Source of the DNA: Arthrobacter sp. SLBN-112
GTDB taxonomy: Bacteria > Actinomycetota > Actinomycetes > Actinomycetales > Micrococcaceae
Direction of reading: 5' to 3'
NCBI RefSeq assembly: GCF_006715225.1
Contig: NZ_VFMU01000001.1
Location: forward strand, 1,178,001 to 1,242,000
DNA length: 64,000 nt
Part shown: positions 11,095-19,541 of the stretch, in pieces
Layout of the letters: every line of letters begins with the position of its first letter
Numbering within the stretch: position 1 is the stretch's first letter
Position numbers and translations under genes: made by a program
Notes under the pieces: model-generated
Told to the model about the DNA's origin: nothing
Database searches by the model: none
Seen by the model: only the letters and a program-made list of their open reading frames with translations

Positions 11095-11110
11095 GTTCAG
11101 TCAACTGAAC
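11095..11110 (-). promoter_or_regulatory. IclR operator palindrome GTTCAGTCAACTGAAC
   Basis: This 16-bp sequence is an almost perfect palindrome (GTTCAG and CTGAAC arms) directly upstream of the IclR gene. Related copies precede the MHS transporter and the dehydrogenase. Shared occurrence at three promoters of one cluster is the evidence that it is the operator. Confidence 0.6.
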
Positions 11111-11156
11111 GTTATCCATCTTAAGGTCTCGCGACGCCCCCTAATGCTGCCCCGGC

Positions 11157-11894
11157 TCAGGCCACGGCGCTGCTCAGGGTTCCGATTCCCTCCACTACAA
11201 CGTCCACCCGGTCACCGGGCGCCACGGGTACCGCGGTGCCGGGTGCGCCGGTCATCACCACGTCCCCCGGCTCAAGGGTGAGCCAGGACGTGACGTAGAC
11301 AAGGCATTCGGCCACGCTGGATGGCAGGTTGAAGGTGCCGGAGTTGGCCCTGGCTGTTCCGTTCACGTACACGTCGATGCGCGTACGCTCCGGGTCCGGG
11401 AGTCCGGTTTCGATCCACGGTCCCAGTGGCGTGTAGTTGACGCCGGCCTTACCCTGGAAGTTCCTTTCGTCCACCGCGTTTTGGTCAACGTTGGTGATGT
11501 CGTTGACGCAGGTGTAGCCCAGGACGTGGTCCAGGGCGTCCTCCACCGTGAGGTTGGTGGCGGTCTTGCCGATCACCACGGCGAGTTCCCCTTCGGCATT
11601 GACGATGCCGCGGTTGCGGGCGGCCGTTACCGTGTCCCCGGGGTCGGCGATGGTGTGCACCGACTTGTGCCAGGCCTGGATGGGCAGCGGATGGTCATTC
11701 AGGGTCAGGTTGTGGCCGATGCCGAGGACGACGGCGGGCGTCACCGGGGCGAGGAAGATGGCCTCACTGTGTGCCGTGGTGCCGCCGGTGTACCGGAGAG
11801 CTCCCTCAAACGGGTCGATGATGTGGTCCCACGTGCCGTCGCGTTCCACTGCGTACTGGGGACCTGCCGCTGTGTTGAGCCTGGCGATGCGCAT
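11157..11894 (-). CDS. Fumarylacetoacetate hydrolase (FAH) family protein
   Basis: This 245-aa cytoplasmic enzyme belongs to the FAH superfamily of metal-dependent hydrolases, decarboxylases and acylpyruvases. The metal-binding acidic residues appear as E-x-E near residues 101-103 (NAEGELAVVIG) and Asp near 132 (CVNDITNVD), and the C-terminal VMTGAPGTA loop is typical. It starts at ATG 11894 with GGGAG upstream, 19 bases after the dehydrogenase stop, so the two form an operon. The pairing with a 2-hydroxyacid dehydrogenase suggests a 2-oxo acid or acylpyruvate substrate. Confidence 0.9.
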   Translation of the reverse strand: MRIARLNTAAGPQYAVERDGTWDHIIDPFEGALRYTGGTTAHSEAIFLAPVTPAVVLGIGHNLTLNDHPLPIQAWHKSVHTIADPGDTVTAARNRGIVNAEGELAVVIGKTATNLTVEDALDHVLGYTCVNDITNVDQNAVDERNFQGKAGVNYTPLGPWIETGLPDPERTRIDVYVNGTARANSGTFNLPSSVAECLVYVTSWLTLEPGDVVMTGAPGTAVPVAPGDRVDVVVEGIGTLSSAVA

Positions 11895-11913
11895 CTTTTC
11901 TCCCTGCCGCGGC

Positions 11914-12966
11914 CTAGTAGAAGTGCACCGTGTCCACGAGGTGGGGGAGATCCCCGCCGTCGAGGAACGTGCGCAGGTTGCTGCAGAAGCGCTCGGTGAT
12001 GAGGCGGTTCTCGGCTGCGCTGAGGGCCGAGGTGTGGGGCGAAACCATGACCCGGGGGTGGTTCCATAGCGGGCTGTCCTTTGGCAGCGGCTCCACGGCG
12101 AAGACGTCCAGGCAGGCGTAGCCCACCTGGCCGTTGTCCAGTGCCTCCAGCAGCGCATCCTCGTCCACTACGGTTCCGCGGCCTACGTTGACGAAGGTGG
12201 TTCCTGGCTTCATGGCGGCAAACATCTCGCGGTTGAACAGCTTTTCCGTGTACTCCGTGCCCGGCAGGGTGTTGACGACGGCGTCTGCCGTGGACAGGAG
12301 GGCGGGGAGGCCGGCGTTGTCCACAACCTCCTCGATCCCGTCGATGGGCTCCACTGTCCGCTTGCTGCCGCTGACCTTCATGCCCAGGGCGCGGGCGATC
12401 CTGGCTGTTTCCAGGCCGATTTCCCCCAGCCCGCTGATAACCAGGGTCGATCCGTTGACCAGCCGGGTGGGGACCCGGAGGTTGGGCCAGGACTTCGCCG
12501 CCTGATCCTGGGCAAGTTCGGCGCTGCGCTTGAAGCCGTTGAGGATTCCCATCGCTGCGAACTCTGCGAGGGGCAGGGCGTGTACCCCGGCGGAAGTGGT
12601 GATCTTGAACTTCTGGAGGAGATCCTGGCTCAGTCCGGACGCCTTGACCGCTCCGCCTGCTCCCGCGGCCATGGCATGGACCCATTGCAGTCCGGGGTTG
12701 TCGAGGGCGATGCGGGCAAGCCCGGCAGGGCTTTCGTTGGGAAACCCGTAGAGCACCTCCGCGCTGTTGAGCATGGCCCAGTAGCGTTCCTCCTGCTCGT
12801 CGGTGCGCTTAAAGGCGGGATCACCGGCATGGTCTGCCGGGTAGCGTTCCGGCGGCAGGAGGTCCGGCTCATAAAGGACGGTGACTGATGGATCGACGGC
12901 GCGGATGCGGTCCACGAGCTCAGCTTCGAGCGGTACTGCGATGGCTACGGTCTTACGGGAAGTCAT
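11914..12966 (-). CDS. D-isomer specific 2-hydroxyacid dehydrogenase
   Basis: This 350-aa NAD(P)-dependent oxidoreductase converts a 2-oxo acid and its 2-hydroxy acid. The Rossmann motif GLGEIG is at 179-184, the catalytic Arg lies in NVGRGTVVDE, the Glu in VFAVEPLP, and the His in SPHTSALS. It is the first gene of a minus-strand cluster with the FAH-family gene. The ATG at 12966 starts the homology; the ribosome site is weak, and the further-upstream frame would run into the candidate IclR operator. Confidence 0.9.
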   Translation of the reverse strand: MTSRKTVAIAVPLEAELVDRIRAVDPSVTVLYEPDLLPPERYPADHAGDPAFKRTDEQEERYWAMLNSAEVLYGFPNESPAGLARIALDNPGLQWVHAMAAGAGGAVKASGLSQDLLQKFKITTSAGVHALPLAEFAAMGILNGFKRSAELAQDQAAKSWPNLRVPTRLVNGSTLVISGLGEIGLETARIARALGMKVSGSKRTVEPIDGIEEVVDNAGLPALLSTADAVVNTLPGTEYTEKLFNREMFAAMKPGTTFVNVGRGTVVDEDALLEALDNGQVGYACLDVFAVEPLPKDSPLWNHPRVMVSPHTSALSAAENRLITERFCSNLRTFLDGGDLPHLVDTVHFY

Positions 12967-12987
12967 CTGTTCATCATAAAGGATGAC

Positions 12988-13003
12988 GAACAGTATGCTG
13001 AAC
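12988..13003 (-). promoter_or_regulatory. Candidate IclR operator upstream of the dehydrogenase
   Basis: GAACAGTATGCTGAAC shares its CTGAAC end and its CA-N-TA core with the sites at 10171 and 11095. It lies 22 bases before the dehydrogenase ATG, a position suited to repression. Confidence 0.5.
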
Positions 13004-13089
13004 GATCTTTCGAAGTCGTATCTCTTGTAGAGCACCCGTATTTGATCTCCGGAATAAAGGGCTCTCGGGTACGGACGTCCTGAGGGTAG

Positions 13090-13212
13090 GTGTCAGGTTG
13101 AGGTCTTTGAACGTCGGACTAGGGCGTCAGGAATATCGGTTTTGGACTCCAATTGGACGTAGTTCAGACCCTTACCTGACGTCAGGTTGGGGTGTGCTTC
13201 AACCTGATACGA
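13090..13212. repeat. Resolvase-site (res)-like repeat block
   Basis: Three spaced half sites starting TGTCAGGTTGA (13091), CGTCAGGAAT (13125) and CGTCAGGTTGG (13180) occur here. The last one is followed by CAACCTGATACG, giving a roughly 32-bp near palindrome with GTCAGGTTG and CAACCTGAT arms. Two of the half sites recur directly upstream of the serine resolvase gene (22866 and 22927). Serine resolvase sites are built of such paired TGTC/CGTC-starting half sites, so a res-like role is inferred. Confidence 0.4.
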
Positions 13213-13279
13213 AAGTTGCGCCCAAGTTCATTGGGCTGCGGATTGCTGTTGCTAGTGGCCCATGTGCCCCTGCTGTCAG

Positions 13280-13624
13280 CTACTCGAGTGGAAGGAAGAG
13301 GACGGCATAGATTCCGAGCAGGGACAGGATGACGACGCTGGCTGCGAGGGCTGCTGCGGAGGCAGTGTCCGGGACCATGCGCTCGTGTTTAATGCCATAG
13401 ATGGCGCGGTGGAAGCGGCGCCTGCGCGTGAGGCTGATGGCTATTGCGGTGAGCGTGGCGGCTGTGACGAGGGTGCCGATGAACCAGCCGTGGTGGGGCA
13501 GCCAGCGCAGGAAGAGGGCGGCGGCTACGACCAGGGACAGGGTGGTGCGGCCCCAAGCCAGGTCAGTCCGTTCGGGTTGGAGGCCGGCGTCGCCGTGCGT
13601 CAGCGTATTCCTTGGCGCAGGCAT
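13280..13624 (-). CDS. DUF202 membrane protein
   Basis: This 114-aa protein has three predicted membrane segments and the family hallmark ERTDLAWGRTTLSLV near residue 18. DUF202 proteins are small membrane proteins of unknown function that often occur as tandem pairs. It starts 3 bases after the stop of the YidH-like gene at 13628, so the two form one operon. Confidence 0.85.
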   Translation of the reverse strand: MPAPRNTLTHGDAGLQPERTDLAWGRTTLSLVVAAALFLRWLPHHGWFIGTLVTAATLTAIAISLTRRRRFHRAIYGIKHERMVPDTASAAALAASVVILSLLGIYAVLFLPLE

Positions 13625-13627
13625 GGG

Positions 13628-14029
13628 TTAGGCGGGGTGAGCGATGACGAACACGACCATGGCGGCGGCGACCAGGGCGCCTCCTGCTGCCAGGATCGGC
13701 GTGATCCAGGGCAGCGGCAGGGGGATGTTGTGCCGCATGGCGCGTTCGACCTTGAGCCAGCGGAAGAAGGAGCCGCCGGCGATGGCGAGGGCCAGGACCA
13801 GTAGCAACACGGCGACGGTCTTCCGCAGTTCCGAGCCGAAGAGGTCGGCCATGAAGGCTTCGACTGCAACACCTCCGGCGAGCAATGCCAGCGAGGTGCG
13901 GATCCATGCCAGGAAGGTACGTTCGTTAGCGAGTGTGAATCGAGGATCAGGCTCGCTGCCGCCCTGGAGTATTCGGTCCGTGAACCCGCTGCGGCGTTTG
14001 TTTTGCGGGGTTTTTGTGGCGTCTGTCAA
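13628..14029 (-). CDS. YidH/DUF202 family membrane protein
   Basis: This 133-aa protein has the YidH-type signature RFTLANERTFLAWIRTSLALL near residue 30 and three membrane segments. Its first 27 codons overlap, in another frame, the last codons of the TPP-enzyme gene (83 bases). Such a long same-strand overlap is unusual and may mark a junction where the upstream gene ran on into it. Function is unknown. Confidence 0.82.
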   Translation of the reverse strand: MTDATKTPQNKRRSGFTDRILQGGSEPDPRFTLANERTFLAWIRTSLALLAGGVAVEAFMADLFGSELRKTVAVLLLVLALAIAGGSFFRWLKVERAMRHNIPLPLPWITPILAAGGALVAAAMVVFVIAHPA

Positions 14030-15731
14030 GCGACGGCAACTTCATGTTGCCGGACTCTAGGGATGCGGCCATGTATTCGACTACGACTTTTTGGGAGATG
14101 GCCACGTCGAGGACGAAAACGCCGGTGTCATGTGTGGCTAGCCAGTCTTCCAAGGTGGTCAGGTCGGCTAGGGTCCGGGCTTTTGTTCCCTCTGCTCCGA
14201 GTGCATGTCCGATGGCGGCGAAGTCCACTTCATCGATGAGCATGGCCTTGTCATCCAGACCCTTCGAGGCGTATTGGTGCAGTTCGGCGCCGTAAGCGGA
14301 ATCATTTAGCACTACGACCACGCCGCGGCGGGTGGTGCGCAGGAAGGTTTCGAAGTCGGACAGGCCCATGAGTCCGCCGCCGTCCCCGGTGATGAAGACG
14401 GTGGTGCGGTCCGGTCTGGCTGCGGAGACGCCTGCGGCGGAGCCGAATCCCAGTCCGATGGACTGGAAGGCGGTGCCGACCGTGATCATGGCCTGGGGGT
14501 CCGGCACAGACATGTACATTGGGGCCCAGCCCATGAAGTGGCCCCCGTCCATGACCACTGAGCGTTCCTTGGGCAGGATGTCCTCGAGGGCAGCCACGAC
14601 GGTGCGGGGATTAAGCCGGCCGTCGGGGCCGAATTCGGAGGGGTCTTCTACTGGTTCAGCGGAACGAAAACTGGGGCTGGCAACCTCTGGGACACGCTCT
14701 CGCCACACGCCTTGCGGCTCAATGCTCTCGATGCGGGGGTTGAGTTCTTCAAGGAAAGGACCCAGATCCGCGCGGACGTAGTCGGTTACCTGAGCGTGGG
14801 CAGCGTCGGGTTCGTTGTCCACCCGGATAACCTTGGCGTCCGGCCCGAACAGGGTTCCGTAACGGAGTTGGAAGGCGTTCATGGATGCCCCGGCCACCAG
14901 CACGACGTCGGCGGCTTGGGCGAGTTCCAGCCGGTGGGCCCTGGTGAACCCGCCGGCGATGCCCAGATCCCAGGGACTCGCGAAGGCGTTCGCGGCCATG
15001 ACGGAGGTCATGAACAGGGCTCCGAGCCGGTCTCCCAGTTCCCGAAGGGGCGCCACCGCGTCTGCGAGCAGTATGCCGCGGCCGGCAAGAATCAGGGGGC
15101 GTTTGGCGGTTCGAAGAGCCGTTGCCACCCGGTCCAGTTCAGGAGTGGAGGCGGACCAGGACGATTTGGCTGGCAGCGGGTCCAGGCTAACTGGATCTGT
15201 GAGCGGGGCAGTTGCCAGATCATAGGGGATGGCCAGCACCACGGGCTGGACAGTTTGCAGTGCCAGGTCGAACGCGCGGTGGGTGATGGCGGCGGCGTTG
15301 TCCGGTGCCGCCATCAAGGTGGTGACCCCGGTGGCTGCGGCGGCGGCCGTCTGGTCGATGTCAAAGCTACGTTGTGCGGCGGAGGGGGCATCACCGACGA
15401 CGAGAACGAGTGGGATTCTTGCCAGACGGGCCTCGGCCAGGGCGGTGTAGGCGTTGGTGAAGCCGGCCCCGTAGGTGGTGGTCGCTGCCCCGATCCGGCC
15501 GGTGGAGCGGTGATAGGCGTCCGCCATGGTGACTGTTGCCGCCTCGTGCCGGGCGGAGGTGTAGGGGAAACCGGCCTGGGTGAGGTGGCTGATCAGCTGG
15601 GCGTTGCCGTTGCCCATCAGCCCGAAGAGGTGGCCAGTGCGCTCTCTCAGCGCCTCACCTACGGCAGTGGAAACGGTCGGGGCTGCCGGGGTGTAGTAGG
15701 AGGAGGTGGAGACTGTCGCAGTAGTGGTCAC
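13947..15731 (-). CDS. Thiamine-pyrophosphate-dependent enzyme (2-oxo acid decarboxylase/acetolactate synthase family)
   Basis: This 594-aa enzyme has the three-domain layout of TPP enzymes such as acetolactate synthase or benzoylformate decarboxylase: the cofactor-activating Glu63 (SARHEAATV), a central domain, and the TPP/Mg motif GDGG at 449-452 closing with Asn477. It lies after the FAD-linked oxidase on the same strand, so it plausibly decarboxylates or carboligates the 2-oxo acid that oxidase makes. The last 25-30 residues, rich in Arg/Lys/Pro, run over the start of the DUF202 gene and may be a non-native extension. Confidence 0.88.
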   Translation of the reverse strand: MTTTATVSTSSYYTPAAPTVSTAVGEALRERTGHLFGLMGNGNAQLISHLTQAGFPYTSARHEAATVTMADAYHRSTGRIGAATTTYGAGFTNAYTALAEARLARIPLVLVVGDAPSAAQRSFDIDQTAAAAATGVTTLMAAPDNAAAITHRAFDLALQTVQPVVLAIPYDLATAPLTDPVSLDPLPAKSSWSASTPELDRVATALRTAKRPLILAGRGILLADAVAPLRELGDRLGALFMTSVMAANAFASPWDLGIAGGFTRAHRLELAQAADVVLVAGASMNAFQLRYGTLFGPDAKVIRVDNEPDAAHAQVTDYVRADLGPFLEELNPRIESIEPQGVWRERVPEVASPSFRSAEPVEDPSEFGPDGRLNPRTVVAALEDILPKERSVVMDGGHFMGWAPMYMSVPDPQAMITVGTAFQSIGLGFGSAAGVSAARPDRTTVFITGDGGGLMGLSDFETFLRTTRRGVVVVLNDSAYGAELHQYASKGLDDKAMLIDEVDFAAIGHALGAEGTKARTLADLTTLEDWLATHDTGVFVLDVAISQKVVVEYMAASLESGNMKLPSLDRRHKNPAKQTPQRVHGPNTPGRQRA

Positions 15732-15771
15732 GGCGTTCTTTTCTTTGAAGGGCTGTCGGGCGGGGTGACTG

Positions 15772-17151
15772 CTAGCTGTCGGCGAACACTTTTCCGGGGT
15801 TGAGGATGTTGGCCGGGTCGAAGACCGCCTTGATTTGGCGCTGCAACTCGTACTGGTCGGGCCCGAGCTCCTCGGCGAGCCAGGCGCGCTTGAGCAGCCC
15901 GATACCGTGCTCGCCGGTCAGAGTGCCGCCGACTTCCAAGGCGTAGGTGAACAGCTCCCCGGCGGCCGTCCAAATGGTTTCCGGGACGGTGGTGCCCTCG
16001 AAAACAAAGGTAGGATGCAGGTTTCCGTCACCGGCGTGGCAGGTGGTAGGGATGATGAGAGCGTACTTTTGCTCCAGTTCACGGATCTTGGCGAAGGTAG
16101 CGCTCATCATGTCCCGGGGCACAGCGATGTCCTCAACAAGCATGGTGCCCATGGCTTCGAGGGCAGGGAAGGCTTGGCGGCGCAGGCCCAGCAGGTGTTC
16201 AGCCTCGGCTGGATCGACAGTTGTTTCTGCTCTGCCGCGGGCGGTTTGTATGAGGTCGGTAATTAGTTGTGCGGTCTCTGCAGCGTCGGGCCCGTCACAC
16301 TGGACAAGGAAGTACGCCCCGCCCCGGGCAAGCAAATCAGTGCCGGTATATCGGGCCACGCACTCCAGTGTGCGGCGGTCGATGAGTTCCATGATCGCCG
16401 GGACGTGGCCGGCGCCTGTGATGGCAGCGGAGGCACGTGCACCTTCTTCGATGGTGTCGAAGAAGGCTCCGATGGTGACGACGTCACCGCGGACGAGGGG
16501 CTGCAGCTTCAGGGTTGCCTCGACGATGATGCCGAGTGTTCCTTCCGAGCCGATCATCAACGCGCAGAGGTCGTAGCCGGTGACACCCTTGACCGTGCGG
16601 TGCCCGACGGACAGCAGGCGCCCGTCTGCCAGAACGACCTTGAGGGCCAGCACCGATTCCCGGGTCACCCCGTACTTGGCGCACAGCAGTCCGCCGGCAT
16701 TCATGGCGATGTTGCCGCCGACGGTGGAGATGTCCCTGCTGGCCGGATCCGGGGCCCACCACAGGCCGTGCTGCTCGAGGGTACGGTTCAAGGTTCCGTT
16801 GAGGATCCCGGGCCTGACAACGGCCAGTCGGTTCTCGACCGAGATCTCCAGGATCTGGTCCATCGCCTGGGTGGAGAGGACAATTTCCCCGGGGCTGGCA
16901 ATGGCGCCGCCGGCGAGGCCAGTGCCGGCACCACGGGTGACGATGGGGGTCCGGGTTTCGGAGGCGATGCGGCAGGTTTTCTGCACGTCCTCGATCGTGC
17001 GCGCGTGGACTACCGCTGCCGGCACGCCGTCGGAGCGGTGGCCAGAGCGGTCAGAAGTGTAGGCCAGCAGGTCACCGGGTTCGGTTTCGACGATCCCGGG
17101 AAGGGCTGCCCGGAGTCGTTCGGTAGCTTGCGAGCGTTCAGCGACGTGCAT
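15772..17151 (-). CDS. FAD-linked 2-hydroxyacid oxidase/dehydrogenase (GlcD/D-LDH type)
   Basis: This 459-aa flavoprotein has a PCMH-type FAD domain (TRGAGTGLAGGAIA, then TVGGNIAMNAGG) and a C-terminal FAD-oxidase domain with TCHAGDGNLHPT and TGEHGIG, as in glycolate oxidase GlcD and D-lactate dehydrogenase. It would oxidise a 2-hydroxy acid to a 2-oxo acid. The ATG at 17151 has AGAGGAAAA just upstream; the open frame extends to 17271 but overlaps the FGE gene and is not conserved. It sits between the FGE and TPP-enzyme genes in the sulfatase operon. Confidence 0.9.
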   Translation of the reverse strand: MHVAERSQATERLRAALPGIVETEPGDLLAYTSDRSGHRSDGVPAAVVHARTIEDVQKTCRIASETRTPIVTRGAGTGLAGGAIASPGEIVLSTQAMDQILEISVENRLAVVRPGILNGTLNRTLEQHGLWWAPDPASRDISTVGGNIAMNAGGLLCAKYGVTRESVLALKVVLADGRLLSVGHRTVKGVTGYDLCALMIGSEGTLGIIVEATLKLQPLVRGDVVTIGAFFDTIEEGARASAAITGAGHVPAIMELIDRRTLECVARYTGTDLLARGGAYFLVQCDGPDAAETAQLITDLIQTARGRAETTVDPAEAEHLLGLRRQAFPALEAMGTMLVEDIAVPRDMMSATFAKIRELEQKYALIIPTTCHAGDGNLHPTFVFEGTTVPETIWTAAGELFTYALEVGGTLTGEHGIGLLKRAWLAEELGPDQYELQRQIKAVFDPANILNPGKVFADS

Positions 17152-17167
17152 TTTTCCTCTGGTTTCT

Positions 17168-18154
17168 TCACGTAAGGGACCGGGCGGTGCGGAATCCGCA
17201 GTTACCGCTGGCAGAGTCAGCGGGGGAGAAGCTGCGGGCGGCGACGCGGTAACGGTTGCAGTAGGACTCATGGCACAGGTAGGAGCCGCCGCGCATCACA
17301 CGTCCGGCGCCGATGGTCGGGCCCTGGGGGTCGTTGTCAGGTGAATTGCGGTAGTACTTGGGCAGGAACCAGTCCTGGCACCACTCCCACACGTTCCCGC
17401 TCGTGTCGTACAGGCCATAGCCGTTGGGTGGAAAGCTTCCGACTGGGGCTGTGCCCAGATAGCCGTCGGCCTCGGTGTTGAGCAGTGGGAATTCTCCCTG
17501 CCATATATTGCAGCGATGCTTGCCGTCCTGGGGGTGCAGGTCATCGCCCCAGGCGTAGCGCTTACCGGCTAACCCGCCCCGTGCCGCATACTCCCACTCG
17601 GCTTCGGTTGGCAGGCGCCGTCCACCCCAGGCGCAGTAGGCCATGGCGTCATTCCAGGACACGTGGACCACCGGATGTTCGGCGAAGTCCTCCCAGGCTG
17701 AGCGGGGGCCGTGGGGGTGTGCCCAGTCGGCGCCGCGTACTGTCAGCCACCAGTTGGCGCCGTTCACAGGGCCCAGGATGTCTTCTTCCTTCGCCTGCAC
17801 GAGAAGATGGAACACGGCCGAGGAGCCGAGTTGTTCGGATTCAGTCCGATATCCGGTGGCCTCGATGAACTTGGCGAATTGCGTGTTGGTGACAGGCGTG
17901 GCATCCACGGCGAAGGAAGATACTGCCACTGTGTGGACCGGGGTCTCCCCGTCGGCGGGATAGCCCTCATCGAATGCATCCCCCATCTGGAAAGCCCCCG
18001 CGGGAATGACCACTTCCTGACCCGTTTGAGTTTCCCTTCCCCCGCGTGGCATTTCCGCGCGAGACAGGAGAGCTACGGCAGGGGGGAGGAATGTCGTGTC
18101 GGCAGAGGCGGTGCGGGGTGTGCAGCAGCTGCCGTGCGGGGCACCGGCAGTCAT
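17168..18154 (-). CDS. Formylglycine-generating enzyme (SUMF1/FGE)
   Basis: This 328-aa copper-dependent oxidase converts the Cys of a sulfatase C-x-P-x-R motif to the catalytic formylglycine. The active-site cysteine pair is present at C294 and C299 in GGSYLCHESYCNRYRVAARS, which closely matches known actinobacterial FGEs; GGRRLPTEAEWEYAARGG and NVWEWCQDW are other family hallmarks. It overlaps the MFS gene by ATGA and lies two genes from the sulfatase it would activate. The Ser/Cys-rich first 30 residues may not be translated in full. Confidence 0.95.
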   Translation of the reverse strand: MTAGAPHGSCCTPRTASADTTFLPPAVALLSRAEMPRGGRETQTGQEVVIPAGAFQMGDAFDEGYPADGETPVHTVAVSSFAVDATPVTNTQFAKFIEATGYRTESEQLGSSAVFHLLVQAKEEDILGPVNGANWWLTVRGADWAHPHGPRSAWEDFAEHPVVHVSWNDAMAYCAWGGRRLPTEAEWEYAARGGLAGKRYAWGDDLHPQDGKHRCNIWQGEFPLLNTEADGYLGTAPVGSFPPNGYGLYDTSGNVWEWCQDWFLPKYYRNSPDNDPQGPTIGAGRVMRGGSYLCHESYCNRYRVAARSFSPADSASGNCGFRTARSLT

Positions 18155-19485
18155 GAGAGCTGGGTCTGCTGAATGCGGGTCGCTGTCACCTGCCGGCGGC
18201 CTGACCGGACGGAGCGCAGGAACAGCAGCGAAACGAGGGTGACGGCGCCGCCGGCGGCCAGGTACAGGGACACCGTCCAGGACTGCCCGCCGGAGCCTTC
18301 CATGAGGAGGCTGGCGATGAAAGGTGCCAGGCCGCCACCGAGGACAGCGCCGAGTGAGTAGCCGACCGAGACTCCGCTGTAGGCGACCTTCGTGGGAAAC
18401 AGTTCTACCAGGAATGCGGCCAGGGGCCCGAACACGGCCGAGGCGCCGATGAAGCCGATGACCATCGCTGTCATGACCACCGGAGGTTGGGCGGTGTTGA
18501 GCAGCCCGAACATCGGGAAGGGGTACAGGACAAGGAACAGGGCTCCGGCGAGCATAACTTTCATCCGGCCGATGCGGTCAGAGAGCCAAGCGAAGAGGAG
18601 GATTGAGATGATCATTGCCACCGATCCGATCTGGGTGCTTTGAAGCATGAAGTCCCGGTCGAGCTTCAAATACTGGGTCCCGTAGGCCAGTGAGTAGCTG
18701 ATGAGTACCCACACGAAAGCGTTGAAACCCAGGTTTACACCGATGGATACCAAGACCAGGCGCCAGGATCGTTTGATGACCTCGACCATAGGTGCCTTGG
18801 CGTGACCCTCGGTTTTTTTCAGCTTCTGAAACTCCGGGCTTTCGGTGACGGTCGCGCGAATGACAACACCCACTCCGAGCAGGATGAAGCTGATCACAAA
18901 GGGCACGCGCCAGCCCCAAGTGAGGAAGTTCTCACCGGTGGTGGCGATGGTGATGCCCATGACCCCGGCCGCCAGCAGGGTGCCTCCGGGGCTGCCCAGG
19001 AAGGCCCAGCTGCCGTACCAGCCGCGGCGGTGGGCCGGTGCGTGTTCGACGGCCATCAGTACGGCGCCGCCCTGCTCGCCTCCATGGAAAAGGCCTTGGA
19101 GCAGGCGCAGTGCGACCAGCAGGATTGGTGCCCAAAGCCCGACCTGGGCATGGGTGGGGAGCAACCCCATCAGGGTGGTGCATCCGCCGGCTCCCATTAG
19201 GGAGATGACCAGCAGCTTTTTGCGTCCCAGTTTGTCCCCATAGTGCCCGAAGATCATGGCGCCCAAGGGGCGGGCCAAGAAGCCTACGCTAAGGGTGGCA
19301 AAGGAAAAGACAATGCCCAGTGAGGTAGGGATGTTGGAGAAGAAGACGGTGCTGAAGACCAGGGCTGAGGCTACGCCGTAGATCTGGAAGTCGTAGGCTT
19401 CGATTGTGGTGCCGACGGCGCTGCCGACGGCGGCCCTGCGCACCATGTGCAGCTGGGCAGGAGAGGTTTCGGTTGTTGCGGACAT
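18151..19485 (-). CDS. MHS-family MFS transporter of the sulfatase operon
   Basis: This 444-aa, 12-TM symporter has MHS motifs (GSAVGTTIEAYDFQIYG, GHYGDKLGRKK, RLLQGLFHGGEQGG). The ATG at 19485 is preceded by AAAGG; the open frame upstream to 19806 overlaps the sulfatase 3' region and lacks family features. It lies between the sulfatase and FGE genes with an ATGA overlap to FGE, so it probably imports the sulfate ester or a released organic acid. Confidence 0.92.
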   Translation of the reverse strand: MSATTETSPAQLHMVRRAAVGSAVGTTIEAYDFQIYGVASALVFSTVFFSNIPTSLGIVFSFATLSVGFLARPLGAMIFGHYGDKLGRKKLLVISLMGAGGCTTLMGLLPTHAQVGLWAPILLVALRLLQGLFHGGEQGGAVLMAVEHAPAHRRGWYGSWAFLGSPGGTLLAAGVMGITIATTGENFLTWGWRVPFVISFILLGVGVVIRATVTESPEFQKLKKTEGHAKAPMVEVIKRSWRLVLVSIGVNLGFNAFVWVLISYSLAYGTQYLKLDRDFMLQSTQIGSVAMIISILLFAWLSDRIGRMKVMLAGALFLVLYPFPMFGLLNTAQPPVVMTAMVIGFIGASAVFGPLAAFLVELFPTKVAYSGVSVGYSLGAVLGGGLAPFIASLLMEGSGGQSWTVSLYLAAGGAVTLVSLLFLRSVRSGRRQVTATRIQQTQLS

Positions 19486-19541
19486 TTGCACACCTTTGTG
19501 ATTAGACCGGCTGGAATTCGGTTGGCTGGGTAGGCCGGGGC

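Larger units (their letters stand above)
12967..13279. other. Intergenic region with IclR operator and resolvase-site-like repeats
   Basis: This 313-base gap has no gene. It holds a candidate IclR operator at 12988-13003 (GAACAGTATGCTGAAC) next to the dehydrogenase gene, then a block with three CGTCAGG/TGTCAGG half sites (13091, 13125, 13180) described separately. Confidence 0.6.
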
